Source: Calditrichota bacterium (GTDB lineage: Bacteria; Calditrichota; Calditrichia; Calditrichales; Calditrichaceae). From it: a stretch of 15,617 nt of DNA. The notes under the pieces were generated by a model. It saw only the letters and a list, made by a program, of their open reading frames with translations. It made no database searches and was not told where the DNA came from. Made by a program: the position numbers and the translations under genes. Where the stretch lies: assembly GCA_024278715.1 (NCBI GenBank), contig JAJRSN010000358.1, forward strand, positions 1 through 15,617, in the 5' to 3' direction. Below are positions 8,603 through 15,617 of this stretch, piece by piece; within the stretch, counting starts at the first letter, position 1, and the number at the start of each line of letters is the position of its first letter.

Positions 8603-10213
8603 ATGGTTGGAACAAGCAGAATATGGCGGAAATTGCCGCTATTCAAACAATTTGCTATCAATAAAATTATAGCCGGAACGCATTCCGTTTTAAGCGAAAT
8701 TTATAAGATTGTACAGGGCGATACTCCGGCTAAAGATGTTCATAAGGCTATATTGCCTTTATTGATTGAATTGACTTATCCGCTTAAAAATGAAATCGAT
8801 GTGCTGGCTCACGAACGGGGACGAGTCGATGAATGGGAACATCTCCTCGATTCCATGCCCTACAAATTAAAAAATACAAACAAATTGGAGAACGCGCTCG
8901 ACCGCCGATTTGCTTTTAAGATTTACACCTTCTCAAAGTATTTTTCGCCACCCTTCCCTTTTGAAATTCAGGGCGGACTGGCGTTCAAATTTAATAATCG
9001 TTACGATTACTTGATCCTGTACAAAGAAGAAAACAATTTCATCAAAACGTACTTTGAAATTTTATATACTGTTTTTTCCGCGATGGCTCTGTATTGGGCT
9101 TCCAAATCCGAAAATCAATCCCTGAAAGAACAAACCGAGTTTATTAAAAAACAACTGCTGGAATCTAATGAAAAACTTACCGAGGCGGAAAAGACATTAA
9201 AAAGAAGAATTCATGAAATCGATCAGTTGTTTCAGGTAAGTAACGAACTCTTCGCCATCGTGGATCGCGACAATCTTATTAACACCGCTCTGCTGATTAT
9301 GGTCGGGCAATTAGGATGCGACAGCACCTTTGCCTTGCTGCTGAACGAAAGCAAAGACGCCTATTCCCAATTCTATTCCAAGGGATTTGGAATTGAACAC
9401 ACCGATATTGAATTAGCCAAAGACGATCCCATAATCAACTATTTTAAAAACGGCGGCGATATTCTTTATTTTGACGAGATTAAATTCAAAAACGACATGA
9501 CCGCGTTAATGCCCTTTTTCCAGGAATCAAAAGCGTACATGGTCGCTCCGCTGGTTGTGGATGAGCATCTGATCGGAATAATTGCCTGCGGCGAAAAATT
9601 GTTTGGCGGCGATTACGATAATGTCGATAAGCGGATTTTCCGGGTCTTGATGAATACAATCACCCTCTCATTCAAAAATTTGTTTGTTTACGAAGAAGCA
9701 ACCGGCGATTCGTTTATTGACAAGAATACGGGAATTGCCAATAAAAAGTATTTTGAAAAACGAATTCGGGAAGAAAAGAGCAGAACCAAACGTCAAAAGA
9801 GCACGCTGGGACTGTTAACCATCCGACCTAAAGATTCCGATACTCTGTTTCAGAAACTCGATCACAATACAATTCAGTCGCTTGCCCGAAAAATTGCCGG
9901 CAAGTTGGAACCGGTGGTTCGAACGGAAGACTTTTTAGCTTACATAGAACAGGGAACTTTTGTCCTTGTTGCTCCCGGGGTTAAAGAAGAAACTATTCCC
10001 ACGGTTGTGGAACGAATTCTGGAGACGCTTGAGCCGTTCAAAGTTGCGCGCGAAATTCATCCGGATCAGGAATTGCATTTTGAAATCGACGCCTTAATAT
10101 ATCCCGATAAAGAAGAAGAATTTGAGCGGGCGGTTGATAAATTGTTAAAAAAGGAGGTCGAACCAAAAACAAGCGGCGAAGATATCTTTTCCGATTTGGA
10201 TTTCAATCTGTAA
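8603..10213 (+). CDS. Coiled-coil/GAF sensor protein with degenerate GGDEF-like domain
   Basis: Starting at ATG 8603 the protein has 536 aa; upstream ATGs at 8591 and 8573 would add 4 or 10 residues. Residues about 30-165 are an unrecognised globular region, whose end (beta strands, then a hydrophobic helix near 155-167) resembles the close of a PAS or GAF fold. A coiled coil follows (about 170-215), then a GAF domain (about 210-365, with EHLIGIIACGEK from 321). Residues 370-518 look like a GGDEF fold: DKNTGIANKKYFEKRIREE matches the DxLTGLxNRRxF start. The signature loop reads EQGTF (449-453) instead of GGDEF, so diguanylate cyclase activity is almost certainly lost. It more likely acts as a sensor, scaffold or partner. 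It lacks a convincing signal peptide and is probably cytoplasmic. The gene follows the sigma-54 activator closely, which suggests a sensor-regulator pair. Confidence 0.8.
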   Translation: MVGTSRIWRKLPLFKQFAINKIIAGTHSVLSEIYKIVQGDTPAKDVHKAILPLLIELTYPLKNEIDVLAHERGRVDEWEHLLDSMPYKLKNTNKLENALDRRFAFKIYTFSKYFSPPFPFEIQGGLAFKFNNRYDYLILYKEENNFIKTYFEILYTVFSAMALYWASKSENQSLKEQTEFIKKQLLESNEKLTEAEKTLKRRIHEIDQLFQVSNELFAIVDRDNLINTALLIMVGQLGCDSTFALLLNESKDAYSQFYSKGFGIEHTDIELAKDDPIINYFKNGGDILYFDEIKFKNDMTALMPFFQESKAYMVAPLVVDEHLIGIIACGEKLFGGDYDNVDKRIFRVLMNTITLSFKNLFVYEEATGDSFIDKNTGIANKKYFEKRIREEKSRTKRQKSTLGLLTIRPKDSDTLFQKLDHNTIQSLARKIAGKLEPVVRTEDFLAYIEQGTFVLVAPGVKEETIPTVVERILETLEPFKVAREIHPDQELHFEIDALIYPDKEEEFERAVDKLLKKEVEPKTSGEDIFSDLDFNL

Positions 10214-10227
10214 ACTTCAGTTTCTTG

Positions 10228-10256
10228 TTGCCTTTTTCCCGAAATCGTTGTAATAT
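10228..10256 (+). promoter_or_regulatory. Possible sigma-70-type promoter before the TPR gene
   Basis: TTGCCT (10228-10233) and TAATAT (10251-10256) are separated by 17 nt. Each matches the -35/-10 consensus at four of six positions. They lie in the 102-nt gap after the GGDEF-like gene, the largest gap inside the signalling cluster. The match is weak, and such pairs occur by chance in A+T-rich DNA. Confidence 0.3.
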
Positions 10257-10303
10257 AAGCACTAATAGAGAATAAAAGTTTCTCACCCCGGCTACATCTT
10301 TTT

Positions 10304-10308
10304 GAGGA
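10304..10308 (+). promoter_or_regulatory. Ribosome binding site of the TPR gene
   Basis: GAGGA lies 7 nt before ATG 10316. It fixes the start of the TPR protein and shows that this gene is translated independently of the preceding one. Confidence 0.55.
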
Positions 10309-10315
10309 ATGAATC

Positions 10316-11464
10316 ATGCCAGATATTGGATTCAATGATAATGTAACGATTGGAAATCGTACATTTCACATACAAACCGCTACCAATAAATCCAAAGGCA
10401 TTGTTCGCTGTGAAATTTTTGAGCAGGGGCGGTTAATCACAACCCAGGTAATAAATTATGAACGCCGCCGCGGTAAAGACGCGAAGTCCTTCGAGAACCG
10501 CGTACGAAGTTTTATTAAAGACGTTCACCTCTCCACTGTGGATGAAATTAAGTTTTTGTTTAAGGTAGCGGATCGAATTAAAAAAGTTCCTAATATCTCT
10601 TCTCTGCTCAAACTGGGTTTACTTTTTCTGAAGCACAATTTAATCACCGACGCGGTTGATACGTTTAAAAGAGCGTTGTCCCTTGATCCCAAATCCAATC
10701 GGGCAATGATATTGCTGGCTTATACCTACATCCGGTTGAACAGGAACGACGAAGCGATAAATCTGTTGCAACGGGCGTTAAAATCGGGTTATTCGTACGC
10801 GGATGTGTACAATAAATTAGGCTGGGCTTATCTCAATAAAAAAAATCACATTAAAGCTCTTAGCTATTTTCAGGAAGCGCTGAGAATAAATCCCAATTAC
10901 AACGAAGTTCAATATAATTCTGCCATTGCATATTTGCAGAGCACCCTAACCGACCGAAGCAGCTCGTATTTACCGCCGCCGTCGATTCGTATCGAACGCG
11001 CCAGACAGTTGCTGCAAAAAGTTAAAAACCAGAATAAGATTTTTGACGATAAACTCTTAGCGGAAATCGATCGGTATCTGGAACGCTCCGAAATCGATCA
11101 GGCAATTCGGGTTCTGGTCAGAGAAAGAGAAAAACTATTCCCACAGGAAACCGCCGGTTTGATCAGCACCAGCTTTTATTTGAAATTTATGTATGACGGC
11201 GTTCATCTGACGGAAAAAGAAATAAAACAATACGAACGGGAGTTAAAAGAAGCAATAAAACATAAACCGGATTATGCAGACCTTTGGAATAGTCTGGGAA
11301 TCGTTCATTTGATTCAATGCCGAAATTTATTTTTACAGGCGTTAAATGAATTTGATCGGGCGCTGGAAATTAACCCCTCGTACGAAAAGGCGCTGAAAAA
11401 TAAAAAGCTGGTCGAAAATGACGGAAGGGAATTTTTGATTTTATTAAGAGCTATCTTAAAATGA
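10316..11464 (+). CDS. TPR-repeat protein with unrecognised N-terminal beta domain
   Basis: A 382-aa protein without a signal peptide, probably cytoplasmic. Residues 1-90 form a beta-rich domain (VTIGNRTFHIQTATNKSKG, then an exposed strand pair and a helix). It recalls the short N-terminal domain with a YHVQTE-like motif that precedes TPRs in some myxobacterial-type signalling proteins; that comparison is from memory and weak. TPR units follow at about 95-128 (ending ALSLDPKS), 129-162, 163-196 (ALRINPNY) and 320-356 (ALEINPSY). A charged helical insert occupies about 215-310. TPRs bind partner proteins, so a scaffold linking the sensor proteins encoded on either side is plausible. The stop overlaps the HD-GYP gene start by 4 nt (ATGA at 11461-11464), which implies coupled translation and probably matched amounts of the two proteins. 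Confidence 0.85.
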   Translation: MPDIGFNDNVTIGNRTFHIQTATNKSKGIVRCEIFEQGRLITTQVINYERRRGKDAKSFENRVRSFIKDVHLSTVDEIKFLFKVADRIKKVPNISSLLKLGLLFLKHNLITDAVDTFKRALSLDPKSNRAMILLAYTYIRLNRNDEAINLLQRALKSGYSYADVYNKLGWAYLNKKNHIKALSYFQEALRINPNYNEVQYNSAIAYLQSTLTDRSSSYLPPPSIRIERARQLLQKVKNQNKIFDDKLLAEIDRYLERSEIDQAIRVLVREREKLFPQETAGLISTSFYLKFMYDGVHLTEKEIKQYERELKEAIKHKPDYADLWNSLGIVHLIQCRNLFLQALNEFDRALEINPSYEKALKNKKLVENDGREFLILLRAILK

Positions 11465-13206
11465 GTTACATTAGTTACAAGACTATCCAAAATCAACGCG
11501 CAAACATTTTTAGTATTACAAGAATCTTAATTGTCGCAATCGGCATTCTGATCATTAGCTTTCCGCCTCCCGAATCATCCGTAACTTTGGTTAATTATGT
11601 GCTGCTCGGTCTGGGCTTGCAGGGATTTACTACCATTTTGTGGCTGACCTTTTTCAGGAAAGAACCGTTCAACGAAGGCGTCGCCTCCCTTATTTTCTAT
11701 TCCGATTTGTTCATTGCCTTCTTTCTGGAATATCCCTTGTCTCAAACTTCTTTTCTTTTTTTGTTAATTCCCAGTCTGATTTTAATGAGCGCCGCGCTTG
11801 TCTTTCAAAAGTTGTTTATTAAAAGAATAGCTCTGGTAGCTTTTACATTTTTAACCGCGGGTACCTTTTTTTTCGGTCTTAAAGGTTATTTTTCGCTGCC
11901 CTTGTTTAACTATCTTGCACAGGTACTGATATTTTCTTTTTTAGCCGGAATCACATCGTACGGCAAACAAACAATCGGTAAATTAGAAGACGACAACCTT
12001 CGATTACAAGAAGAAGTAAAAAAAGTTAAACAGGAACGGGAAACAATTAAACAACAATTGGCTGTTTTAAAAAAGGGCTCTAAAGACTTAAGCAAAAACG
12101 TTAAACGCAAAGATATAGAAATACAGAATATCATCACCCTGAGCGAGCAGATACACATCGGCAAGGACTCCAAAGATGTGCTGAAATCGTTTCTTTTAAC
12201 CGCCCTGGGACAAATCGGGAGCAGCCACGGTTTTATTATGGCTCGCGAAAAGAAGCTCCATAATTATTGGGGGATTGTGGTGGAAAAAGGGCTGCGCGCC
12301 TTAAACACCGAAAATTTAAAAATCTATCTCGACAGTAATTTAATCACAATTTTGCGCTCGTTTCGCGAACCGATTTTTGCGCGTGAAATTCCTCAGGACA
12401 ATCTTTTTTCCGACGAGCTGGGTTTTTTAAACAACTTTCTCGACGACGTATTCTGCCCGATCTTTGTAAAGAATCGTATAATCGGGTTGATTGCCTTCGG
12501 ACCGAAAGTTACCGAACGCCCTTACAGTAAAGAAGATTTTAATCTGATCTCCATTGTGGCAAATCAAAGCGCCTTTGTGCTTGATCAGGTACAGCAAACA
12601 AATGAGTACCGCGATCAGTTTTCCCGCACAATCAGAGCAATGCTTTACGCCATGGAAGCTAAGTTCATGTACACCCGCGGTCATATTTTGCGAACAACCA
12701 ATTATGTGACCATGGCTGCCAAACGTCTGGGTTTTACAACGACCGAAATTCAGCAGATGGGTATGGGCAGCCTGCTTCATGACATCGGCAAAACGGCGGT
12801 TAACGATAAATATTTGTTGTATGACGGTTCGTTAAGCGATTCTGGCAAAGACAAAATTGTAAAAGAACGCATTCTTACACATGCCGTGGAAGGGGGAAAA
12901 ATATTAAAGACTGCCGGATTTAACAGTCTGATGATCGATATGGCATTACACCATCACGAATATTTTAACGGCAAAGGATTCCCGCACAGGTTGGGAGGAG
13001 AAGAAATTCCCATCCAGACAAGGATTTTATCAGTTTGCAACGCTTACGACGCCATGACCTCGGAACGACCCTATCGCAGAGCATTATCCAAAAAAGAAGC
13101 AATGGAAGTTCTGGTTAATCAAGCCGGAGATCAGTTTGATCCCGAAGTGGTTAAGGCGTTTTTGGATGTGCTCAGACATTCGAATAAGAAAGCAACCTTT
13201 CATTAA
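11461..13206 (+). CDS. Membrane-anchored GAF/HD-GYP phosphodiesterase
   Basis: A 581-aa predicted inner-membrane signalling enzyme; HD-GYP proteins hydrolyse cyclic-di-GMP (some act on cGAMP). Residues 15-168 hold about five or six membrane segments. A coiled coil (170-225) and a GAF domain (about 225-378, with RIIGLIAFGPK from 339) follow. The HD-GYP domain spans 388-570. Its metal-site residues appear intact: His408 (TRGHILR), His440-Asp441 (LLHDIGK), His474 (LTHAVEGG), His497-499 (HHHE) and Asp530 (NAYDAMTS). The signature reads NGKGFP at 503-508, so GYP is GFP and the preceding Asp is Asn; both are conservative changes. Activity is therefore likely but unproven. The gene starts in an ATGA overlap with the TPR gene and has no Shine-Dalgarno sequence of its own. 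No intrinsic terminator was seen after its stop. Confidence 0.93.
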   Translation: MSYISYKTIQNQRANIFSITRILIVAIGILIISFPPPESSVTLVNYVLLGLGLQGFTTILWLTFFRKEPFNEGVASLIFYSDLFIAFFLEYPLSQTSFLFLLIPSLILMSAALVFQKLFIKRIALVAFTFLTAGTFFFGLKGYFSLPLFNYLAQVLIFSFLAGITSYGKQTIGKLEDDNLRLQEEVKKVKQERETIKQQLAVLKKGSKDLSKNVKRKDIEIQNIITLSEQIHIGKDSKDVLKSFLLTALGQIGSSHGFIMAREKKLHNYWGIVVEKGLRALNTENLKIYLDSNLITILRSFREPIFAREIPQDNLFSDELGFLNNFLDDVFCPIFVKNRIIGLIAFGPKVTERPYSKEDFNLISIVANQSAFVLDQVQQTNEYRDQFSRTIRAMLYAMEAKFMYTRGHILRTTNYVTMAAKRLGFTTTEIQQMGMGSLLHDIGKTAVNDKYLLYDGSLSDSGKDKIVKERILTHAVEGGKILKTAGFNSLMIDMALHHHEYFNGKGFPHRLGGEEIPIQTRILSVCNAYDAMTSERPYRRALSKKEAMEVLVNQAGDQFDPEVVKAFLDVLRHSNKKATFH

Positions 13207-13356
13207 AGGAGATAAAAAACGATAATTCTTAAACCTTGTGCCGTTCATCACCGAGATTCTTGAATTGCTAACCGATATTATGCATAAATATTTGATTTCT
13301 TTAGCCTATTTTAATTTATTTAAGTTGTTCGCCAAGAACAAAACAGGAGAACGCAG
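13207..13356 (+). other. A+T-rich intergenic region at a likely transcription unit boundary
   Basis: This 150-nt stretch separates the signalling cluster from the secreted-protein genes and is the longest gap in the window. It probably holds the promoter for the downstream genes. TTGATT (13292-13297) and TTTATT (13315-13320) are 17 nt apart but match poorly. A 6-bp hairpin (TTGTTC 13325-13330, GAACAA 13336-13341, 5-nt loop) sits just before the ribosome binding site AGGAGA at 13345-13350. No terminator, RNA gene or credible small ORF was found. Confidence 0.35.
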
Positions 13357-13851
13357 ATGTTCAGAGTTTTTAAAAACAGTTTGTTAATTTTCTTCCTTGT
13401 TTTTCCTTTTTATGCTTTCGGACAGAATTTACAGATAAATGCGGAAATAAACGCGGAAGCGAATACGCGGCAGAGCTGGCAAATTGATATTCGATTAAGA
13501 GCGATTCCCGAAATCAGCGCAGGAATGGTTCTGGAATTTCCGGCTTCTTTCAATTCTTTTCCGGTAAAGGTCAGCAAGAATGCAAAACTTATCTGGCTGA
13601 AAGAATCCGATCAAATTCCCGCAGCCGATAATGTGGTTCATTGGCAGCGCTCCGATTCGTTGCTTGTCTTCCGGTTTGCTCCGGGATTTATTGTAAGCGG
13701 AGATCAGATTTTGATGACATTGCATTTTTCGGGATCGGATACGGCAAACCCGAAGATCGATCTGAGATTAGATACATTTAATCCGACATCAATCAGAGGA
13801 AAACTTATCGGTCGGGTAAGTCTTCAAATTCCTCAAAATCCAAATAATTAA
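13357..13851 (+). CDS. Small secreted beta-rich protein of unknown function
   Basis: A 164-aa protein with a clear signal peptide: hydrophobic residues 8-20, then a likely SPI cut after YAFG, leaving mature Gln23. The mature part is predicted to be mostly beta strand, with alternating hydrophobic residues, no cysteines, and a central WLKESDQIPAADNVVHW stretch. The tail is rich in Pro, Gln and Asn (IPQNPNN). The pattern resembles a single Ig- or cohesin-like beta sandwich, but I do not recognise a family and assign no function. AGGAGA lies 6 nt before the ATG, so the start is well supported. The next gene begins 15 nt after its stop, so the two are probably co-transcribed. The export signal suggests a role in the periplasm or on the surface. 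Confidence 0.8.
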   Translation: MFRVFKNSLLIFFLVFPFYAFGQNLQINAEINAEANTRQSWQIDIRLRAIPEISAGMVLEFPASFNSFPVKVSKNAKLIWLKESDQIPAADNVVHWQRSDSLLVFRFAPGFIVSGDQILMTLHFSGSDTANPKIDLRLDTFNPTSIRGKLIGRVSLQIPQNPNN

Positions 13852-13866
13852 TGGGGTGTTAGAAGT

Positions 13867-15617
13867 ATGAAACGAAATATATTCCGCTTTCTGCTTATCA
13901 TGGGCTTAAGTTTAAAGGTTCTTTTTGCCGATCAGGGGGGAAGCGATCTTTTTGGTTACATGTGGACCGACAGCAAAGGCGCCACAACCATTAATTACAA
14001 CTGGATTGATATCAAATCTTCAGCCAACGAGGTTTTTGGAGCCGGCTTTGACAATGAAGCTCCGGTGGGCAAAAAACTACCGTTTAAAGTTAAATTTTAC
14101 GGCGTGGCTCATGACAGCATTTTTATCTCTCCCAACGGTTGGGCGAGCTTTAAAAATCCGGGAGCCGATTCGTACGCCACAAACGATACCCTTCCCTCTG
14201 CCACCGGTCCCGATTCGGTTTTAGCAGTTTACTGGGACGATCTGATCGGCGATTCAAGATACGACGGCGGAATTTACTACTCGGTAACCGGCAGCGCTCC
14301 CAACAGAAAAATAGTTGTGCAGTGGGAGGCAATCAGTTCCACTTTGAGCCAAACGGAAACGTTGGTTTTTGAATTGATCATATTTGAACACAGCAACCTT
14401 ATTAAATTCCAATATAAAATCATTGATTCGAGTTTTAACGGCGGCGGCACGGCTACTATCGGCATCGGGGCAAGCTCCTCCGACGGTCTTACCTATTATT
14501 ACGGAAAAGGAACCGGCGTCGGTCCGTTGACCTCGAACATGGCTATTATGTTTCATAATAAACGTCTTGCTTCCGGAGCGACCGCTAAAATTTCGCCCAC
14601 AACGGCTTCCGCCGGAAGTTACACATCTTTTAATTACAGTTTTTACAATATCGACGCCGGTGGGACTCAGGGACTCGGTAAACTGGATCGTTTTGCCGTT
14701 AAAATTCCCTTTAGCACTGTGCCTTCGGTAAACGCAATTTACATTAACGGAAGCTCCGCCTACATCCAAAACAGCCAAACCACTCCCGAAGATCCGGGAT
14801 ACGCCACCTGGTACTACGACGCTACTTCCGATTCGCTGTACATCCGTCTGTCGCATTTTGACGTCATCGACAGCGTTCGGATTGTCTTTGGGCAGAGCAT
14901 GCCCACAACGCTTTCTAAGAACAACGCCTATCCCAGCAGTTTCGACGCCGTTCTGGATTCGTCAGCCCGAGCTCAAAGCACGGACGGGGGGTATCAGGTT
15001 AATGTTGTTTCGGGAAGCGTTTCCTATTATTCGTTCAACCCGTCCGGCGATCAGTCGGTTACGGCGGGAAACGCTGTTAATTTTACGATTACCGCGCGCG
15101 ATCAGTATGGCAACGGCGTTATAAATTCGGACAACGTCAATATCACCACTCCGGGCAGCAGCACGGCAACCGTAAGCCCGTCAGCAAGTTTAAGTTTCGC
15201 CAACGACAGCACATTAAGTTTCAGCGTACAGGATACGATTGCAGGCAGTTTTACGGTACGAGCGGAAAACGCTGCAAACAGCACCGTAAACGGCGAGAGC
15301 GGTTTAATCACCGTAAACGCGGGCAGCGCCGATCATTTTGTCAAACTGACGGCTGAAGATTCGATTACCGCGGGAACCGAACGTCTGCTGCAGGTGCGAC
15401 TGGAAGACGTTTACGGCAACGACGTGGCAAATCAAACGGTTACCTTTCAGCGCGTTCGCGGCAGCGGAACGTTTTCCAACGGATTGGCAAGCATCGACGT
15501 TACCACGGACGCCGCGGGTCTGGCTGAAGCGTCGTACACCGCGAGCAGCTCCACAAGCTTTGTTTCGGACAGCATCGACGTCATTTCCGGCGCGGTCAGC
15601 TCGAATTACGTGCTGCC
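13867..15617 (+). CDS. Large secreted protein with tandem bacterial Ig-like repeats (partial, 3' end outside window)
   Basis: An uninterrupted frame runs from ATG 13867 to the last base: 583 codons and no stop. Residues 1-21 are a signal peptide (cut probably after LFA). Residues about 25-235 form a beta-rich globular domain: FGYMWTDSKG, IFISPNGWASF at 85-95 and VYWDDLIGDSRYDGG at 121-135. This pattern recurs at the N-terminus of large secreted proteins in FCB-type bacteria. Residues 240-385 are a second beta region. Two Ig-like (Big_1/invasin-like) repeats follow, at about 393-486 (AGNAVNFTITARDQYGNGV) and 487-580 (AGTERLLQVRLEDVYGNDV). More repeats are likely beyond the edge. The protein is probably an adhesin or other cell-surface protein, possibly with a C-terminal sorting signal not visible here. 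GGGGTG lies 7 nt before the ATG. The sequence looks richer in G+C than the signalling genes. Confidence 0.85.
   Translation, partial: MKRNIFRFLLIMGLSLKVLFADQGGSDLFGYMWTDSKGATTINYNWIDIKSSANEVFGAGFDNEAPVGKKLPFKVKFYGVAHDSIFISPNGWASFKNPGADSYATNDTLPSATGPDSVLAVYWDDLIGDSRYDGGIYYSVTGSAPNRKIVVQWEAISSTLSQTETLVFELIIFEHSNLIKFQYKIIDSSFNGGGTATIGIGASSSDGLTYYYGKGTGVGPLTSNMAIMFHNKRLASGATAKISPTTASAGSYTSFNYSFYNIDAGGTQGLGKLDRFAVKIPFSTVPSVNAIYINGSSAYIQNSQTTPEDPGYATWYYDATSDSLYIRLSHFDVIDSVRIVFGQSMPTTLSKNNAYPSSFDAVLDSSARAQSTDGGYQVNVVSGSVSYYSFNPSGDQSVTAGNAVNFTITARDQYGNGVINSDNVNITTPGSSTATVSPSASLSFANDSTLSFSVQDTIAGSFTVRAENAANSTVNGESGLITVNAGSADHFVKLTAEDSITAGTERLLQVRLEDVYGNDVANQTVTFQRVRGSGTFSNGLASIDVTTDAAGLAEASYTASSSTSFVSDSIDVISGAVSSNYVL

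Noticed and set aside
10214..10315. Possible sigma-54 (-24/-12) promoter near the activator cluster
   Set aside because: I looked for the GG-N10-GC pattern with TGGCAC/TTGC context in both main intergenic gaps (here and 13207-13356) and found no acceptable match.
13205..13211. Shine-Dalgarno-like AAAGGAG overlapping the HD-GYP stop codon
   Set aside because: No ATG, GTG or TTG follows at a usable distance, so it does not start a gene.
13278..13287. Perfect 10-bp palindrome TTATGCATAA in the intergenic region
   Set aside because: About fifteen palindromes of this length are expected by chance in a window of this size, and it does not extend outward. It is not enough to call an operator.
13280..13387. 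Small + strand ORF of 35 codons starting MHKYLISLAYF
   Set aside because: It has no ribosome binding site, overlaps the well-supported start at 13357 in another frame, and its composition is what A+T-rich spacer would give.
14254..14856. A 200-codon open frame on the minus strand
   Set aside because: It lies entirely within the long + strand secreted-protein frame, which has a signal peptide, a plausible ribosome site and recognisable Ig-like repeats. The antisense product has no recognisable motif and its openness follows from the codon bias of the + strand gene.

Overview
The window reads as a chromosomal segment of a Gram-negative-type bacterium. Periplasmic SurA-type foldases, two SPII-like lipoprotein signal peptides and a large secreted Ig-like-repeat protein all imply an outer membrane. 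The style (mfd next to a run of parvulins, lipoprotein foldases, large secreted proteins, moderate A+T) suggests the FCB side of the tree, for example Calditrichota or a relative. That placement is inference from gene content, not a match to a known genome. All ten confident genes lie on the + strand. I saw no rRNA, tRNA, CRISPR array, insertion sequence or phage gene.

Region 1 (1-7270) is housekeeping and envelope biogenesis. It starts with the possible tail of an upstream gene, then mfd (transcription-repair coupling factor). Three parvulin-type peptidyl-prolyl isomerases follow: a 570-aa lipoprotein with one intact and one degenerate parvulin domain, a 283-aa single-domain lipoprotein, and a SurA-like periplasmic chaperone with two parvulin domains. 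The three foldase genes are packed with a 4-nt overlap and a 14-nt gap, so they probably form one operon.

Region 2 (7273-13206) is a compact signalling cluster. It holds a sigma-54 activator (NtrC family) with a degraded receiver, a coiled-coil/GAF protein with a dead GGDEF-like domain, a TPR protein with an unrecognised beta-rich N-terminus, and a membrane-anchored GAF/HD-GYP phosphodiesterase. The last two overlap by 4 nt (ATGA). The two GAF proteins share the same coiled-coil/GAF layout and look related. A terminator-like hairpin sits inside the first codons of the sigma-54 activator, at the border between regions 1 and 2. A weak sigma-70-like promoter precedes the TPR gene.

Region 3 (13207 to the end) holds a 150-nt A+T-rich intergenic stretch, a small secreted beta-rich protein, and the first 583 codons of a large secreted protein that runs off the window. 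The large protein has a signal peptide, a globular beta domain and at least two tandem bacterial Ig-like repeats.

Taken together, region 1 makes the machinery that folds outer-membrane and surface proteins, region 2 looks like a cyclic-di-GMP/sigma-54 sensory module, and region 3 encodes secreted surface material. A functional link between regions 2 and 3 is suggested only by adjacency.
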